Shown here in pieces: positions 1 through 10,655 of a DNA stretch of 61,276 nt. The notes below the pieces were generated by a model. The model made no database searches, was not told where the DNA came from, and worked only from the letters and a program-made list of their open reading frames with translations. Each line of letters begins with the position of its first letter. Position 1 is the first letter of the stretch. The position numbers and the translations under genes were made by a program. The DNA comes from Zoogloeaceae bacterium G21618-S1. GTDB taxonomy: Bacteria > Pseudomonadota > Gammaproteobacteria > Burkholderiales > Rhodocyclaceae. The stretch covers positions 1 through 61,276 of the forward strand of contig JAPWHF010000018.1 in NCBI GenBank assembly GCA_027214125.1, given 5' to 3'.

Positions 1-93
1 AGGCTGCTCGAACCGATCGGGTATATCCCGCCTGCAGAGGCTGAGGCAAACTACTACAGGCAACTCGCCAGTGAGGCTGCCATCCCGGCCTGA
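1..93 (+). CDS. IS3-family transposase, C-terminal fragment (cut by window edge)
   Basis: Frame 1 is open from the first base to TGA at 91-93 and encodes about 30 residues. It contains GYIPPAEAEANYYRQL, the characteristic C-terminal tail of IS3-family orfB (DDE) transposases. The rest of the gene lies outside the window, so whether the element is intact cannot be judged. The element's right-hand terminal repeat follows 14 bases after the stop, as expected for an IS3-type element. What is seen is the tail motif and the adjacent terminal repeat; the family assignment rests on that motif alone. Confidence 0.75.
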   Translation, partial: RLLEPIGYIPPAEAEANYYRQLASEAAIPA

Positions 94-106
94 CTTAAAC
101 CAAACG

Positions 107-132
107 GCCTCCACCAAACCCGGGGCGATTCA
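107..132. repeat. Right terminal inverted repeat of the IS3-type element
   Basis: Read on the minus strand the sequence begins TGAATCGCCCCGGGTTTGG, starting with the TG dinucleotide usual for IS3-family ends. It lies just downstream of the transposase stop codon. The element therefore probably ends at base 132, with any short target duplication immediately after it. The left end is outside the window. Confidence 0.6.
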
Positions 133-163
133 GATTACCATCCCATTGATTCAGTATCTCTCT

Positions 164-199
164 CTTAACTGCTTGGCTTCAACCAAGTCCGGGGCGATT
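164..199. repeat. Diverged second copy of the IS right end
   Basis: Bases 175-199 match bases 108-132 at 21 of 25 positions, sharing CCGGGGCGATT, and similarity continues back to a shared CTTAA. It looks like an older, decayed copy of the same IS end. The last codons of the minus-strand transglutaminase gene, ending at 179, lie inside it, so the tail of that protein is probably IS-derived. Confidence 0.55.
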
Positions 200-1141
200 T
201 GGTTTGAGATCAATAGATGTTTCGTTTTCGTAGATCAGCGAAAATTCGGATTCAGGAACGACGGTGACGGAAATGTCGAGAGTGTGGCTGCCTGCGCCGA
301 GGATGACGCCCCGGACGGGGGAGACGTCAGCGAAGTCGCGGCCCCAGCCGACAGTTATATGCTCGAGTCGTGGTGTGGTGTTGTTGGTGGGGTCAAAATC
401 GAACCAACCTGCGCCCGGGCAAAAGACTGATACCCATGCGTGGGTGGCATCTGCCCCGATTAAGCGCGGTTTGCCGGGGGGTGGTAGCGTGAGCAAGTAG
501 CCGCTAACGTACCGGGCAGCCAGACCAATCGAGCGTAGGCACGAGATCATGATATGGCTGAGGTCTTGGCAGACGCCGCGGCGTTTTGCGAATACTTCCG
601 TGACGGGAGTGGCGACGTCGGTGGCTTCGGGATCGAAGGTGAATTCGTTGAAAATGCGTGCCATTAGATCCTGAACGCCGGCCAATAACGGCCGGCCAGG
701 GGTGAAGACTTTTAGCGCGTAGGCGGCAAACTCACGCTTGAGCCGAATGTGGGGCGATTCGAAACAGAAAGGGCTAGCGGCCAAAATCTCCGGCGCGAGC
801 GCACGTCCAGCGCGATAGGCCAGTGAGTCGCGGACGTGTTCCCATGCGGGGCTTGTCTCAAATTCGGTCTGTTCTGGTGGGGTCAGCTCGACCCAGGATT
901 CGGCGCGGATGAGCAGGTGTTCGTGACTGCTTTCGAGGTCGATTGTGCGGACAAGGTTGCCGAAGCTGTCAGCCCAATCTTCGGAGCGTGAGGGGACTGG
1001 GTCGATTTGCAGGCGGTGCGAGAGGCAGCGCTGGCCGTCGAGGAGCCGAGGCGATAGTCGGATCATCTGGCGCGATTCGCTGACCGGGTGGGTGTAGCGA
1101 TAAATGGTGTCGTGCAGCAGGTGATATCGGATGGGGCTCAT
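179..1141 (-). CDS. Transglutaminase-like cysteine protease family protein
   Basis: A 320-residue cytoplasmic protein with the bacterial transglutaminase N-terminal beta region (about 1-90) followed by a transglutaminase core. The catalytic triad is visible: Cys191 in RRGVCQDLSH, His234 in DATHAWV and Asp250 in WFDFDPTNN. The start lies 2 bases after the stop of the upstream ATP-grasp/alpha-E gene, so the two are one operon. Such pairs are widespread in proteobacteria and are thought to act in peptide ligation or cleavage, but the substrate is unknown. The last 20 or so residues run into IS-like sequence and do not look like a family C-terminus; the core is complete, so the protein may still work. 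Confidence 0.85.
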   Translation of the reverse strand: MSPIRYHLLHDTIYRYTHPVSESRQMIRLSPRLLDGQRCLSHRLQIDPVPSRSEDWADSFGNLVRTIDLESSHEHLLIRAESWVELTPPEQTEFETSPAWEHVRDSLAYRAGRALAPEILAASPFCFESPHIRLKREFAAYALKVFTPGRPLLAGVQDLMARIFNEFTFDPEATDVATPVTEVFAKRRGVCQDLSHIMISCLRSIGLAARYVSGYLLTLPPPGKPRLIGADATHAWVSVFCPGAGWFDFDPTNNTTPRLEHITVGWGRDFADVSPVRGVILGAGSHTLDISVTVVPESEFSLIYENETSIDLKPNRPGLG

Positions 1142-1143
1142 GC

Positions 1144-3639
1144 TCAGTGTTTCCGGACGTCTGGCGCGGTATGGGTGAAATACCGTTCGTGCAGGTTTTC
1201 CGATAGCGCGGAGGTGTCGCCAGCAATCTTTGCGAGTACCGCGGCGAGTGCATGACAGGCTTCACGCGTGTCGTCGGCTTCAAAGCGGGTGAGATCAAAG
1301 TGGTTCAGCTCTGTTCGCATGACGCTCAATGCGTCGACGCGGGGATGGCCGACATCTCGACTGATGCGGTCGAGTTCGATATCGAGCTGATTGATCTGAA
1401 ACACCACCGCATGCGGGTTGGTGTCGTCAAAAATGAGAAGGTGAAGCACCGGCAGCACTTCCGGCGATCGGCGGTAGCGAGCGCGGTAAGTGACGATGGC
1501 GTTGGTGGTTTCCAGCAGCCATTCGAGGCTGCGTTCGCGAGCGTCATCCTCATAGCCGAGGACAACTTCGATCAGGGCTGAGAGCCGGTACAGGCGTTCG
1601 ATACGACGACCAAGAATAAGAAAACGCCATCCTTCGTCGCGCGTCATGTCATCGAGCGCAAAGCCAGCGAGGGAGATGCAGTCAAGCATGGTGCGGTCGA
1701 CGGCGGCGAGAGCCTGGCCGACAGACTGGAGTGGTTGATCGAAAAGGCGAGACATCCGGTTGAGGGCGTGCCAGTTGTCGGAAGACATGCGCTCTCGCAC
1801 TTGGCCAGCACTGTAAACGAGTTGCTGGGACATATTGGCCAAGGATCCGATTTGCATGGGGTCGCACACTGCGGCGATGACGTCCTTTTCAATCGCATCG
1901 TCGGTCGCGTCAGGTTCTGGCGCCTGCGCAAGAATATCCATATGGTGGCAGGCGGCGAGCAAGTCGGGCAGGGACGATTCGTCGTCATTGTCGCCGGTCG
2001 ACAGCCTGCTGAGCGTGGCGCGTAGCAGGCGGGCCGTTGCTTCGCTGCGTTCGGTGTAGCGGCCCAGCCAGAACAGATTGTCGCCAACGCGAGAGGGTAC
2101 GTCCGATCCGCCGCAGACCAGATCGATGACGCCAAGCCGCCGTTTCAGCAGGCTGACGCGTCGTACGGGGCCGCTGGCTCGAACCCAGACATCTTTTGAG
2201 ACGCCGCCGCGTGGCATCGACAACACTTCCTGGTGAGGGCTTGCGGCGACGCGTCCGAGCGCTCCGGGCATTACGGTGTAGCCATTGCCGCTTGCGACGG
2301 CAAACAGGCGCAGACCTACCGTTCGCGCCTGCAGCCCGGTTCCGCCCCAAACGGGCGCCTGAGACATGGGGATCCACTCTTGTGCGACGTAGGCGTGGGG
2401 TTGGGCGCGAAGCTTGGCGATCATTTCGTCGCGTTCCGCGCTATTGAGGTTGTGGCCGAAGACGGCAGGTTGGCCCATATCTGAAAACGCGGGTTTGATC
2501 ACCAACTCATCAAGGTGTTCGATGACGTGGTCGAGAGCGGCTGCCTCACCACACCACCAGCTCGCGACAGAGGGCATGGCCAGGGGTTCGCCCTGCAGGC
2601 GTTCGGCAATGCCTGGGAGAAAGCCGAAGATCGCCCCGGATTCGAGGACGCCGCTGCCCAGCGCATTGCTGATCAGGACCCGTCCGGCGCGCGCTGCGGC
2701 GAGTAGCCCGGGGATGCCAACCGCCGAGTCAGCCCGCAATTCAAGCGGGTCGCACAGATCACTTTGGAGGCGGCGAAAGATGCCGTGGACCCGCCGCAAG
2801 CCGCGCAGCGTTTTGAGATAGACCGTGTCGTCGCGCACGGTGAGATCACGCCCCTCCACCAGCGGGTAGCCCAAATATCGAGCGAGAAAGGCATGCTCGA
2901 AATAGCTCTCGTGGCCGGGCCCCGGCGTGAGCAGGACGATGAGCGGTGGTTCACCGTCGGTCGGCGCCAGACGCGAAAAGCCGTCAAGTAGGGTGCGAAA
3001 GAAGTCCGCCAAGGGTTGAACCTGGAGTTGGCGAAAGGCGTCCGGAAACGTTTTGGACAGGATGATTCGATTTTGAAGGCTATAGCCCGCGCCTGCCGGG
3101 CTTTGGGTGTGGTCGGCGATTGCCCACCACTTGCCGTTTGGTCCGCGGGCAACGTCGACGGCGTAGGTGTTCAAGAAGACATCGCCGGGGGGGCGGATGC
3201 CGACACATGGCCATTTGAAACTGGGTTGACCGAACACGAGCGCGGAGGGCAGCAGGCCTTCGGCGAGCAGATTTTGCGCGCCATAGAGGTCGCCGAGCAT
3301 GGCATTGAGCACCGATGCGCGCTGAGCCACTGCTGAGGCGAGGTATTTCCACTCCTCCGGTGCGATGACCAAGGGAAGGGGGTCGAGCTCCCATGCATGG
3401 GGGGCTTCGTGGTCTTCGGCGTGGACGTTGTACGAAATGCCGTCGGCGAAGATGGAGTCCGAGACCAACTGGGCGCGGGCGCTGACTCCGTCGAAGCCAA
3501 GCGCTTCGAGCCGGGCAAGCAGCGGGCGCCACTGAGGGCGAACCGTGCCGCTGTCATCAAGCAGTTCGTCGTGGCGGCCCGCCGGTGATGAGTAAGTGTC
3601 GAGAAGTGTTGGCATGGCGAGTGTCAGCGTTGGGGGCAC
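1144..3639 (-). CDS. Circularly permuted ATP-grasp / alpha-E domain fusion protein
   Basis: An 831-residue protein. Residues about 60-500 form a circularly permuted ATP-grasp domain (DUF404/DUF407 type), with motifs such as PGPGHESYFEH, LARYLGYPLVEGRDL and KPAFSDMG. Residues about 515-820 form the helical alpha-E domain (DUF403), beginning SRVGDNLFWLGRYTERSEATARLLR. In many genomes these are separate adjacent genes; here they are fused. The partner is the transglutaminase-like gene 2 bases downstream, and such clusters are predicted to build or modify an unidentified peptide. An alternative start is Met9 (base 3615). The family is clear, the function only predicted. Confidence 0.88.
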   Translation of the reverse strand: MPPTLTLAMPTLLDTYSSPAGRHDELLDDSGTVRPQWRPLLARLEALGFDGVSARAQLVSDSIFADGISYNVHAEDHEAPHAWELDPLPLVIAPEEWKYLASAVAQRASVLNAMLGDLYGAQNLLAEGLLPSALVFGQPSFKWPCVGIRPPGDVFLNTYAVDVARGPNGKWWAIADHTQSPAGAGYSLQNRIILSKTFPDAFRQLQVQPLADFFRTLLDGFSRLAPTDGEPPLIVLLTPGPGHESYFEHAFLARYLGYPLVEGRDLTVRDDTVYLKTLRGLRRVHGIFRRLQSDLCDPLELRADSAVGIPGLLAAARAGRVLISNALGSGVLESGAIFGFLPGIAERLQGEPLAMPSVASWWCGEAAALDHVIEHLDELVIKPAFSDMGQPAVFGHNLNSAERDEMIAKLRAQPHAYVAQEWIPMSQAPVWGGTGLQARTVGLRLFAVASGNGYTVMPGALGRVAASPHQEVLSMPRGGVSKDVWVRASGPVRRVSLLKRRLGVIDLVCGGSDVPSRVGDNLFWLGRYTERSEATARLLRATLSRLSTGDNDDESSLPDLLAACHHMDILAQAPEPDATDDAIEKDVIAAVCDPMQIGSLANMSQQLVYSAGQVRERMSSDNWHALNRMSRLFDQPLQSVGQALAAVDRTMLDCISLAGFALDDMTRDEGWRFLILGRRIERLYRLSALIEVVLGYEDDARERSLEWLLETTNAIVTYRARYRRSPEVLPVLHLLIFDDTNPHAVVFQINQLDIELDRISRDVGHPRVDALSVMRTELNHFDLTRFEADDTREACHALAAVLAKIAGDTSALSENLHERYFTHTAPDVRKH

Positions 3640-3705
3640 ATGATCGCATGCGACGCCCCTGAATGGTGCGCTTGAGGCTCGACGAGTGGTCGCGTTTCGG
3701 AGGCT

Positions 3706-4608
3706 CTATTCGCTCTCGCGCAAATGGCGGCGTACGGACAGCGCGGTGCCTAGCCAGCCGAGCGCAATGGCAACCACAAGCAGGCCGGCAACTTGTGTCG
3801 GGTTTGGACCGTTGAGCGCAAATACCGCGCCATAGGCTTGCGCCAGCGCTTCGACCGAGCCGCGCAATAGCGAGATGCTCGCCGTGACGATGGTCCAGGC
3901 CACCAGGCCACCGAGCAGGCCCTGCAGACAGCCCAGCCAGTAGAAGGGACGGCGGATGAAGGCGTCGGTGGCACCGAGCAGACGGGTGACATCGATCTCG
4001 GCCCGTTGGGTGAGAATCTGCAGGCGAATGGTGTTGAAGGTGATGATCACCAGCGCAGCGCCAAGCAACACCGCCAGCAAGCTGACGCCGAGCTCGACCA
4101 GCGCCAGCAGGCTGTGCATGCGCTGCACCCAGGCCGCGTCGAGCTGCACATGCTCGACCTTGGGCCACGCGGCGAAGGTTTGGTGAAGCTGCTCGAACAG
4201 CGCCGGGTCTTCCTGGCGTGGGGTGACGATGAACGCGTGCGGGAGCGGATTACGCTCCAGTCCTTCGAGCACGTCCGCCAGACCATTGTCGGCCAGTTGT
4301 TTGAGTGCGATGTCACGCGGGACGAACTGCACGCCCGACAGATCGTCTTGCTTGCGCAGGCGCGACTCCACCTCCGCGACGTCGGCGTCGGTGGCGTCGA
4401 GCGATAAATACAGGCTGATTTCCGGGCTGCCGGTGACGCCACGCGCCAGCGAGGCGACGTTGTCGACCAGCACGAATCCGCCGGCCGGCAGTGCCAGTGC
4501 AATGCCAACCACCAGCGCCGACAGCAGCGTGCCCAGCGGTTGGTGCAGCAGGCGGCCGACGGCGTGGGTGATGGCTTTGCGATGTTGGTATGACCAGGCG
4601 CCCATCAT
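3706..4608 (-). CDS. ftsX: Cell division ABC transporter permease FtsX
   Basis: A 300-residue inner-membrane protein with the FtsX layout: cytoplasmic N-terminus, one membrane segment near 28-48, a periplasmic region to about 165, then three segments near 170-190, 219-242 and 272-290. With FtsE it couples ATP hydrolysis at the septum to activation of peptidoglycan hydrolases. Its ATG overlaps the ftsE stop by 4 bases, giving the usual ftsY-ftsE-ftsX transcription order. No odd features were seen. Confidence 0.95.
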   Translation of the reverse strand: MMGAWSYQHRKAITHAVGRLLHQPLGTLLSALVVGIALALPAGGFVLVDNVASLARGVTGSPEISLYLSLDATDADVAEVESRLRKQDDLSGVQFVPRDIALKQLADNGLADVLEGLERNPLPHAFIVTPRQEDPALFEQLHQTFAAWPKVEHVQLDAAWVQRMHSLLALVELGVSLLAVLLGAALVIITFNTIRLQILTQRAEIDVTRLLGATDAFIRRPFYWLGCLQGLLGGLVAWTIVTASISLLRGSVEALAQAYGAVFALNGPNPTQVAGLLVVAIALGWLGTALSVRRHLRESE

Positions 4609-5267
4609 TCGGCCCCCTCGATCAGGTGCCCTTGACGCAGCACCAGGCGGCGCGGGCGGGTCTCGGCGAACAGGGCCGGGTCATGGGTGCAGACGATCAC
4701 GGTGACGCCCACCGACTTGAAGGACTGGAACAATTCGGCGATCTCGTGCGCATAGGCGGCGTCGAGGTGGGCGGTGGGTTCGTCGGCGATCAGGATGGAT
4801 GGCCGTTTGACGATGGCCCGGGCAATGGCGACGCGCTGTTGCTCTCCGCCAGACAGGCCGATCGGCATTTCCTGATCGCGCCCCCCAAGGCCGACGCGCT
4901 CGAGGGCGGCATGCACCCGGCGCGCCGCGTCTTTGGGCGCCATGCCGCCGATGACCAGTGGCAGCACGATGTTGTCGAACACGTTGCGGTCGTAGAGCAA
5001 ACGGTTGTCTTGCAGCATCAGGCCCAGGCTGCGTCGCAGATAGGGAATCCCGGCGCGCGGCAGATGGCTGACGTCCTGATTGTTGATCAGCACGCGGCCC
5101 GATGTGGGTCGTTCGAGCACCGGAATCATCTTGAGCAGCGTGCTCTTGCCGGCGCCTGAGTGGCCCGACAGCACCACGAGCTCGCCATGGCGCAGCTCGA
5201 AACTGACTTCGGACAGCGCCTCGTGCCCGCCCGGGTAGCGCTTGGATACCTGCTCGAAGACGATCAT
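4605..5267 (-). CDS. ftsE: Cell division ATP-binding protein FtsE
   Basis: A 220-residue ABC ATPase. The Walker A is GHSGAGKS (35-42), the signature LSGGE (138-142) and the Walker B ILIADEP with Glu163, followed by the D-loop HLDA. Length and order match FtsE. It is the nucleotide-binding subunit of the FtsEX complex at the divisome. It overlaps ftsX and ftsY by 4 bases on each side, so the three are translationally coupled. Confidence 0.96.
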   Translation of the reverse strand: MIVFEQVSKRYPGGHEALSEVSFELRHGELVVLSGHSGAGKSTLLKMIPVLERPTSGRVLINNQDVSHLPRAGIPYLRRSLGLMLQDNRLLYDRNVFDNIVLPLVIGGMAPKDAARRVHAALERVGLGGRDQEMPIGLSGGEQQRVAIARAIVKRPSILIADEPTAHLDAAYAHEIAELFQSFKSVGVTVIVCTHDPALFAETRPRRLVLRQGHLIEGAE

Positions 5268-6385
5268 TCGGTGCGGGACTTGATGGATTCAGACTTGGCG
5301 AACAGTGCGTCGACAAACTCGCGCGCCTTGAAGGGGCGCAGATCGTCGATGCCTTCGCCAACGCCGATGAAACGCAAGGGCTTCGGGCACTGCCGGGCGA
5401 TGGCCGCCAGAATGCCACCCTTGGCAGTGCCGTCGAGCTTGGTGATGACCAGCCCGGTGACACCCACCGCGGCGTCGAAGGCCTTGACTTGTGCCAGCGC
5501 GTTCTGACCGATGTTGGCATCGAGGACCAGCAGTACCTCATGTGGCGCAGTGCCGTCGGCCTTCGCGATGACGCGGCGAACCTTGGCGATCTCTTCCATA
5601 AGATGCATTTGTGTCGGCAGACGGCCGGCGGTGTCGGCCAGTAGCACGTCGATGCCGCGGGCGCGGGCGGCGGTGACGGCGTCGAAGGCGACGGCAGCCG
5701 GGTCGCCACCGGTCTGCGAAATGACGTCGACGCCGTTGCGCTCGCCCCAGGTGACCAGTTGTTCGCGCGCAGCGGCACGGAAGGTGTCGCCCGCAGCGAG
5801 CAGCACCTTTTTGCCCTGACTTTGATACCAGTGCGCCAGTTTGCCAATGGAGGTGGTTTTGCCCGACCCATTGACGCCGGCCACCATGATGATGAACGGC
5901 GTGTGCGTGTCGGCGGAAAGCGGGGCTTCGAGGGGGGTGAGCAGGGCAGTGAGCTCGTCGACCAGCACCGCCTGGAGTTGATCGGCGGTTTCAAGTTTGT
6001 CGCGCTTCCAGCGTTTGCGCAGGGCATCGATCAGGTGGGTGGTGGCCTCAATGCCGCAATCGGCCATCAGCAAAGTGCTTTCGATGTCTTCGAGCAGCGC
6101 CTCGTCGATCTTGCGCAAGCCGAACATGTGCGCCAGGCCACCGCCCAATTGCTTGCGCGTGCGGGCCAGGCCGGCCTTGAGGCGATCGCTCCAGGAACTC
6201 TTCCCAGGGCGCTGGGCGGGCACCGGCTCAGTGGTCACGATGGCTTCTGGCGTCGCAGGCGGGGGCGCGACAGGCTCGGGCCCGACTTCGGTTGGGACGT
6301 CATTGTCGACGACCGCATCGGCATTTGCCGGGGTGTCCGGAGGGGCGTCGCTTTTGGCGGGCGATTTTTTGAAGAAACCAAACAT
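5264..6385 (-). CDS. ftsY: Signal recognition particle receptor FtsY
   Basis: A 373-residue SRP GTPase. Residues 1-65 are an acidic, proline/alanine-rich A domain beginning MFGFFKKS. The N domain spans about 65-160 and the G domain 160-370, with GVNGSGKT (170-177), DTAGR (251-255) and TKLDGTAKGG (315-324). It receives ribosome-nascent chain complexes from Ffh/4.5S RNA at the inner membrane. It is first gene of the ftsYEX operon and is divergent from the M16 peptidase genes across 108 bases. Confidence 0.97.
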   Translation of the reverse strand: MFGFFKKSPAKSDAPPDTPANADAVVDNDVPTEVGPEPVAPPPATPEAIVTTEPVPAQRPGKSSWSDRLKAGLARTRKQLGGGLAHMFGLRKIDEALLEDIESTLLMADCGIEATTHLIDALRKRWKRDKLETADQLQAVLVDELTALLTPLEAPLSADTHTPFIIMVAGVNGSGKTTSIGKLAHWYQSQGKKVLLAAGDTFRAAAREQLVTWGERNGVDVISQTGGDPAAVAFDAVTAARARGIDVLLADTAGRLPTQMHLMEEIAKVRRVIAKADGTAPHEVLLVLDANIGQNALAQVKAFDAAVGVTGLVITKLDGTAKGGILAAIARQCPKPLRFIGVGEGIDDLRPFKAREFVDALFAKSESIKSRTE

Positions 6386-6493
6386 GGCGGTTCAGGTCAC
6401 AGAAGTTGTTTGCCGGGGCCGCTGGCAGCGCATGCTGCGAGCGGCTAAGATGGCCCGCCGGTTCGGAACCGGGCGAAGGCCGAATTTTATCAG

Positions 6494-7948
6494 ATGCAGG
6501 ATGCGTGCATGAGATTGTGGAAACGGTGGTGTGATCGCGCGGCCTTTGGGCGTGACGAGACAATCGCGGCCCGTCGTGTCGGGTGCCTCTGGCCGCAGAT
6601 CGGCGCCTTGGCGCTGGTGGTTGCCGTCAGTGCGCCCGCAGCGCAGGCCAATCCCTTCGAAACACGGCTGGACAACGGGATGCGAGTGGTCGTCAAGGAG
6701 GATCGGCGTGCGCCTTCGGTCGTGCACATGGTCTGGTATGACGCTGGTGCGATGGACGAGGTGGCCGGCACCTCCGGCGTGGCGCATGTGCTCGAACACA
6801 TGATGTTCAAGGGCACCGACACGGTCGGGCCGGGCGAATTCAACAAGATCGTGGCCGGCGTCGGCGGTCGCGACAACGCCTTCACCAGCTATGACTACAC
6901 CGCTTACTTTCAGCAAGTGCCGGCGGATCAGCTCGGACGGATGATGACGCTCGAAGCGGATCGCATGCACAAGCTTCAGCTCACCGATGAGGCCTTTGCC
7001 AAAGAGATCGAGGTCGTCAAGGAAGAGCGCCGGCTGCGCACCGAGGACAAGGCGCGTGCGCTGGTGCACGAAGAATTGATGGCCTCGGCGTTTCATGCGC
7101 ACCCGTATCAGCGGCCGGTCATTGGCTGGATGACCGACCTCGACCGGATGACGCCGGAAGATGCGCGGCGGTGGTATCGCGACTGGTATGCGCCGAACAA
7201 CGCGACGCTGGTGGTGGTCGGCGATGTCGATCACGAGGCCGTCTTCCGACAAGCGGCCAGCACCTATGGTCAGGTGCCGGCGGTGCAGTTGCCGCAACGC
7301 CCGGTGGTCGAAGAGCCGCCGCAGCGCGGTGTTCGGCGGAGTGTGGTGCGCGCGCCGGCCGAGTTGCCCTATGTGGCGATCGCCTGGCCGACGCCGACCC
7401 TGCGCGATCCTGCCAAGGATGCCGACGTGTACGCCTTGCAGGTGCTCGCTGCGGTGCTCGATGGCTACGATGGCGCGCGCTTGTCCCGCACGCTGGTGCG
7501 CGACAAGCAGGTCGCTCAGACGGCGGGGGCGGGCTATGACGGTATTGCGCGCGGCCCCTCCCTGTTTTATCTGGACGGCGCACCGGCGCCGGGCAAGACG
7601 CTGGCTGAGGTCGAGGCGGCGCTGATCGGTGAGCTGTCGCGCATTCAAACCGAAGGTGTGGCCGAGCATGAACTTGCCCGTGTCAAGACGCAGGCTGTCG
7701 CGAGCCGCGTGTATCAGCGCGACTCCTTGATGGGGCAGGCGATGGAAATCGGCGGTCTGGCTGCAGTCGGCTTGTCATGGAAGGACGAGGCCACCTTGCT
7801 TGAAGGCATCCGCAAGGTCAGCGCCGAGGATGTGAAATCGGTCGCACAACGGTATTTCGCTAAAGATCAGATGACGGTGGTGGCGCTTGAGCCCTTGCCG
7901 ATTGCGACGGAGATGGCGCGTCGCCCCTCCGTCAAGACGCGTCATTGA
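6494..7948 (+). CDS. M16 family zinc metallopeptidase, catalytic subunit
   Basis: A 484-residue insulinase-type (pitrilysin family) peptidase, similar to processing-peptidase beta subunits. The inverted zinc motif HVLEH is at 98-102, with the downstream glutamates in EEIVVKEERR-like context near 180. A hydrophobic stretch near 37-52 ending AQA suggests export to the periplasm, although the N-terminus before it is long; Met6 (base 6509) is another possible start. It is followed by a second M16 gene lacking the zinc motif, the usual active/inactive pair that probably works as a heterodimer. Substrates are unknown. Confidence 0.9.
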   Translation: MQDACMRLWKRWCDRAAFGRDETIAARRVGCLWPQIGALALVVAVSAPAAQANPFETRLDNGMRVVVKEDRRAPSVVHMVWYDAGAMDEVAGTSGVAHVLEHMMFKGTDTVGPGEFNKIVAGVGGRDNAFTSYDYTAYFQQVPADQLGRMMTLEADRMHKLQLTDEAFAKEIEVVKEERRLRTEDKARALVHEELMASAFHAHPYQRPVIGWMTDLDRMTPEDARRWYRDWYAPNNATLVVVGDVDHEAVFRQAASTYGQVPAVQLPQRPVVEEPPQRGVRRSVVRAPAELPYVAIAWPTPTLRDPAKDADVYALQVLAAVLDGYDGARLSRTLVRDKQVAQTAGAGYDGIARGPSLFYLDGAPAPGKTLAEVEAALIGELSRIQTEGVAEHELARVKTQAVASRVYQRDSLMGQAMEIGGLAAVGLSWKDEATLLEGIRKVSAEDVKSVAQRYFAKDQMTVVALEPLPIATEMARRPSVKTRH

Positions 7949-7959
7949 GGGCCCTGGAC

Positions 7960-9284
7960 ATGCGCGCGATGACTCGTACTTTACTGGCCGCCTGCCTGGC
8001 GCTCTCCGCGAGCGCTGTATCGGCCGGCGTTGATATTCAGCAATGGGTGGCGTCGACGGGCGCTCGGGTGGCGTTTGTGGAAACCCATGCGCTGCCGATT
8101 GTCGACATTCAGGTCGACTTTGCCGCCGGCAGCGCTTACGCCCCCGCCGCCAAGAGCGGCCTGGCCGGACTCACCGCCAGCCTTCTCGACGCGGGCACCC
8201 GACAGCGCGATGAAAACGCACTGGCCGATCGTTTCGCCGACCTGGGCGCGCGCTTTGGCGCGGGCGCCGAGACCGATCGCGCCAGTGTGACACTGCGGAC
8301 CTTGTCGAACCCGGCCGAGCGTGTGGCTGCGGTCGATCTGCTGGCCGAGGTGATGCAGCAACCGGCGTATCCGCAGGCGGTGTTTGAACGCGAGCGGGCA
8401 CGGGCCATTGCCGGGCTGAAAGAGGCCGAGACGCAGCCGGGCTATCTGGTGGAGCGTGCGTTTGGTGAGGCGGTGTACGGCGACCACCCCTATGGTCGCG
8501 CCACTAGCGAAGCCAGTCTGAATGCCCTCACCCGAGACGATGTGGTGGCGTTTCACCGACAGCACTACACGGCCGCCGCGGCGCATGTGAGCATCGTGGG
8601 CGATCTGAGTCGTGCCGAGGCCGAGGCGATTGCCGTGCGGCTGACCGAGGGGCTCGCCAAGGGCGAAGCGCCGGCAGACTTGCCGGTGCCGGCGTTGCGC
8701 GACAGCACGGTGTTGCGGGTGCCGCATCCGGCCGCGCAGTCGCATGTGTTGATCGGCATGCCAGGCCTGACCCGGGACGACCCGGACTACTACGCGCTGG
8801 TCGCTGGCAACTACGTGCTCGGGGGCGGTGGGTTTGTCTCGCGGCTGATGAAAGAGGTTCGCGAAAAGCGTGGCTACGCGTACAGCGTGTACAGCTATTT
8901 CGAGCCGCAGCGTGTGGCCGGGCCGTTCCGGATTGGTCTGCAAACCCGTGGCCAGCAGGCCGACGATGCGATCGCCGTGGTGCGCGACACGCTTAAGCAG
9001 TTCATCGCCGAGGGCCCGACCCAGGAAGAGTTGGACGCCGCCAAGGGCAATATCGTCAATGGCTTTGGCCTGCGCCTGGACTCCAACGCAAAGCTGCTCG
9101 GTTATGTCGGCGTGATCGGCTTTTACGGTTTGCCGGCCGATTGGCTGGAGCAGTACCCGCGTGCGGTGTCTGAATTGACCGTCGAGCAAGTGCGCGATGC
9201 GTTTCAGCGACGCGTGTTGCCCGAGCATCTCGTCACCGTGATTGTTGGTGGCGAGGGCGATACGACCGCGGCGGTGCCCGTCCG

Positions 9285-9288
<4 letters not shown>
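7960..9288 (+). CDS. M16 family peptidase-like protein, non-catalytic partner
   Basis: About 442 residues. It has the M16 fold but no HxxEH motif: the corresponding region reads SGLAGLTASLLDAG. It is therefore the likely structural partner of the preceding gene, contributing an R/Y-pair region (GGGGFVSRLMKEVREKRGYAYSV). The ATG at 7960 is preceded by GAGGG 8 bases upstream and precedes a clear signal peptide ending VSAG; a TTG at 7945 overlapping the previous stop, or Met at 7969, are alternatives. Likely periplasmic. Confidence 0.9.
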
Positions 9289-10312
<1,024 letters not shown>

Positions 10313-10324
10313 GGAGAGGATTGA

Positions 10325-10579
<255 letters not shown>

Positions 10580-10602
10580 TCGCGCCGGCGCGTCCGGCCC
10601 AG

Positions 10603-10633
10603 AAAAAAGCGAGGCGGCGTGCCTCGCTTTTTT
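10603..10633. terminator. Bidirectional rho-independent terminator
   Basis: AAAAAAGCGAGGC and GCCTCGCTTTTTT form a perfect 13-base inverted repeat around a 5-base loop. It separates the convergent ferredoxin gene (+) and dynamin-like gene (-) and has a T-run in both directions. Confidence 0.93.
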
Positions 10634-10655
10634 CCGTTCACCCGGTGCGGCGTGA

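Noticed and set aside
71-430. 119-codon plus-strand reading frame over the IS end and transglutaminase gene
   Set aside because: It runs antisense to a protein with a complete catalytic triad and has no recognisable motif.
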